DNA from: Armatimonadota bacterium
GTDB taxonomy: Bacteria; Armatimonadota; Zipacnadia; Zipacnadales; UBA11051
NCBI GenBank assembly: GCA_003542955.1
Contig: DPJP01000377.1
Coordinates: 1 to 7,368, forward strand
Reading direction: 5' to 3'
DNA: 7,368 nt
The translations under genes were made by a program, and so were the position numbers. Under the pieces are notes generated by a model, which was not told the origin of the DNA, ran no database searches, and saw only the letters and a program-made list of their open reading frames with translations. The stretch's first letter is position 1, and each line of letters starts with the position of its first letter. This document shows positions 5,766 to 7,368 of this stretch, piece after piece.

Positions 5766-7169
5766 TTAGTCGAACACGACGACCTCGCAGCCGAGGTACT
5801 TCGTGAGCGCCTCGGCGACGGGCTCGACGACGTCACCCGGGGTCACACTCACGTGGTGGCGATGTCCCATGTAGCCGATCGACTGCAGGACATCCTGCAA
5901 CCCGTCGATCTGGGCGACACCCGCGCAGCCGAAGAAGTCGGCGGCAATCTCGTCATCGGTGAACTCGCCCTTGCCCAGGTAGAACTTCATCTGGCCGTCC
6001 TCAGTGAGCATCGAGCCGTAGGTGAACTCGCCCGGCTTGATGCGGCCCTGGCAACAGCCGAAAGCGTTGCCCTCGCCAACGGCATTGCAGAGGATGCTGT
6101 GATCGGTCACACGTCCGGCGTCGGCCATCATCGACTTCGGCACCGGCCCGCAGTGGAAGAGGATGCACTTGTCATCCTCATCGGCGTAGTTGTTGTTCCA
6201 GTCCAGGCATGTCACGACGTTGCCGGAGGCCGCGCTGAGTGCGAACATGGTGACGGCGTTGCCCATGTCCACCTCGCAGGCGGTGACCACGCCACGGTCA
6301 TTCATCTCGCTGATGAGTACACATGGCGAGATGCCGAGCTGCTGCTCCATCTCGACCCAGCAGCGCAGCGCAACGGCATCCATACCGAACTCCTCGACGA
6401 CATCATCGACGGCGACGCCGAGTTTCACGAGCTTCTGGAAGGCCTCATCGGGCACGGCGTCCCAGTTGGTGTAGGCCTTCAGTGTCTCCGTCTTCGCCGC
6501 AACCTTGTCGGCATCGAGACGATCCATGCGCCAGAAGATCTCCGACAGGTCCAGCGTCTCCATCGTGATGCCATGCCGCTGGAGCGCCACCTCGTCGATG
6601 CGCACGGTCTTGAAGGCTGTTGTGCGCGCTCCGATAGCGCCGACCGTCATATTGGTCATGCCGGCGACGACCTTGCACAGGCGGCTGAAGTAGTCGATGT
6701 TCCCGGCGAACCGCTCGCTGCTCGGGTGGACTGTGTGCGGCGGCAGAATGGTGAAGTCCAGGCCGTTCTGGCAGAAGACGTCCATGATCGAGAACTTGCC
6801 GCAGAACGCGTCGCGGCGCAATGCGGGGGCCATCTTGTCCAGATCGTCGGGGTAGGCCTGGATGAGAATAGGCGTCGGGCAGTCGCGCAGCGCGACGATG
6901 GCGCCGTTCTCGTCACCGAAGTTGGGGAGACTGAGTACCACGCCCTCATACTCGCCGGCATGCTTGTAGAGCCACTCGGCGTAGAGCGCGCCCTCCTGCG
7001 GTGTCTCGACGGCGCCGTAACGGGTGGCGCTCTCGTCCATGATCAGCGCATCGTGACCGAGTTGCTTCAGGCGTGCCGGCAACTCCGCGCGGGCCTCCGC
7101 CAGCAATGAAGCGGGGAAGAACCCGCGGTTGCCGAAATACAGCGCGAATGTGCTCTTCTGGTCAGCCAT
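5766..7169 (-). CDS. L-fucose/L-arabinose isomerase family protein
   Basis: A 467-residue cytoplasmic protein of the aldose-ketose isomerase family that includes L-fucose isomerase (FucI) and L-arabinose isomerase (AraA). The C-terminal half shows the signature: ACEVDMGNA with Glu299, then LDWNNNYADEDDKC with Asp323 and FHCGPVP with His338, and near the end GHRHHVSVTPGD (435-446) with His438/His439. Glu299 and Asp323 are 24 residues apart, the same spacing I recall for the E. coli FucI metal ligands E337 and D361. A late histidine is the expected third ligand. The protein is shorter than FucI (about 590) and nearer AraA (about 500). The start at 7169 is chosen because AGGAGG lies five bases upstream. 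An upstream in-frame ATG at 7262 would add 31 residues, rich in polar residues and unlike the family start, and without such a site. Likely a Mn-dependent sugar isomerase; the sugar is unknown. Confidence 0.85.
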   Translation of the reverse strand: MADQKSTFALYFGNRGFFPASLLAEARAELPARLKQLGHDALIMDESATRYGAVETPQEGALYAEWLYKHAGEYEGVVLSLPNFGDENGAIVALRDCPTPILIQAYPDDLDKMAPALRRDAFCGKFSIMDVFCQNGLDFTILPPHTVHPSSERFAGNIDYFSRLCKVVAGMTNMTVGAIGARTTAFKTVRIDEVALQRHGITMETLDLSEIFWRMDRLDADKVAAKTETLKAYTNWDAVPDEAFQKLVKLGVAVDDVVEEFGMDAVALRCWVEMEQQLGISPCVLISEMNDRGVVTACEVDMGNAVTMFALSAASGNVVTCLDWNNNYADEDDKCILFHCGPVPKSMMADAGRVTDHSILCNAVGEGNAFGCCQGRIKPGEFTYGSMLTEDGQMKFYLGKGEFTDDEIAADFFGCAGVAQIDGLQDVLQSIGYMGHRHHVSVTPGDVVEPVAEALTKYLGCEVVVFD

Positions 7170-7170
7170 G

Positions 7171-7180
7171 TCTGCCTCCT
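7171..7180 (-). promoter_or_regulatory. Ribosome binding site that fixes the isomerase start
   Basis: On the minus strand AGGAGG lies five bases upstream of the ATG at 7169. It is the strongest Shine-Dalgarno sequence in the window and decides between this start and the longer in-frame alternative at 7262. Confidence 0.8.
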
Positions 7181-7203
7181 GGTGCATGCAAGAGATATCG
7201 AAC

Positions 7204-7250
7204 TGCCCACCGACGGCCGCGGCTTCGTTGCCCGCAAGACGTGGTGGGCA
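7204..7250 (-). promoter_or_regulatory. Stem-loop in the isomerase leader
   Basis: TGCCCACC (7204-7211) and GGTGGGCA (7243-7250) form perfect 8-bp arms around a 31-base GC-rich loop that can fold further internally. On the minus strand it ends about 28 bases before the Shine-Dalgarno sequence. It may be a leader element or an operator with two half-sites. Beyond it, 7251-7368 holds a CCCTGCAGGG palindrome (7291-7300) and several GGGTCG-like repeats, but no convincing promoter and no gene. Confidence 0.3.
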
Positions 7251-7368
7251 CTCGTGACGCAATGGCTACATTCTCTGCGAGGATGGGAATCCCTGCAGGG
7301 GTCGAGGGTTGGGTCGGGTCGGTGCCGTCGAGGAGAGGGCAGGACAGGGGAGGGGCCGCACGAGGGAA

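Noticed and set aside
5529..7109. A 526-codon plus-strand open frame running across the isomerase gene
   Set aside because: It is antisense to a gene with clear family motifs and an excellent ribosome binding site. Its own product shows no domain and reads as the complement of GC-rich codons, and it starts inside the ALDH gene.
7170..7262. Upstream extension of the isomerase to an ATG at 7262
   Set aside because: The extra 31 residues lack family similarity, and the AGGAGG site directly precedes the ATG at 7169.

Overview
This is a high-GC bacterial window (well above 60% GC by eye) with five protein-coding genes, no RNA genes, no CRISPR array and no recognisable mobile element. All five look chromosomal and metabolic. 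The mix of an M81/MlrC-type metallopeptidase, an SDR oxidoreductase, a secreted modular hydrolase, an aldehyde dehydrogenase and an L-fucose/L-arabinose isomerase relative resembles polysaccharide-degrading environmental lineages such as Armatimonadota or Planctomycetota. That placement is an inference from gene content and base composition only.

Layout. Positions 1-1001 (+) hold the C-terminal part of an M81 peptidase that enters from the left edge. It is followed with no gap by an SDR gene at 1002-1799 (+). A 50-bp hairpin-rich gap separates this pair from a convergent gene at 1850-3616 (-) for a secreted alpha/beta hydrolase. The 537-bp region 3617-4153 lies between divergent genes and is the main regulatory region. 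It holds leader hairpins, an AT-rich island with a perfect 3 x 8-bp tandem repeat, a 10-bp palindrome, a 9-bp inverted repeat, and a structured leader with a short ORF whose stop overlaps the next start codon. The aldehyde dehydrogenase follows at 4154-5629 (+). It converges, across a good intrinsic terminator (5714-5737), on the sugar-isomerase-like gene at 5766-7169 (-). Positions 7170-7368 form the leader of that gene and unassigned upstream sequence.

How the genes may work together. The peptidase and SDR are very probably co-transcribed. The other three genes each have their own leader. An extracellular hydrolase, a ketose/aldose isomerase, an aldehyde dehydrogenase and an SDR would suit uptake and oxidation of an unusual sugar or sugar-derived aldehyde. 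No transporter, kinase, aldolase or regulator is present, so no pathway can be assigned. I see no clear undescribed multi-gene system. The most distinctive features are the ALDH leader, two active-site or cofactor-motif departures (ALDH and SDR), and enzymes whose families are clear but whose substrates are not.
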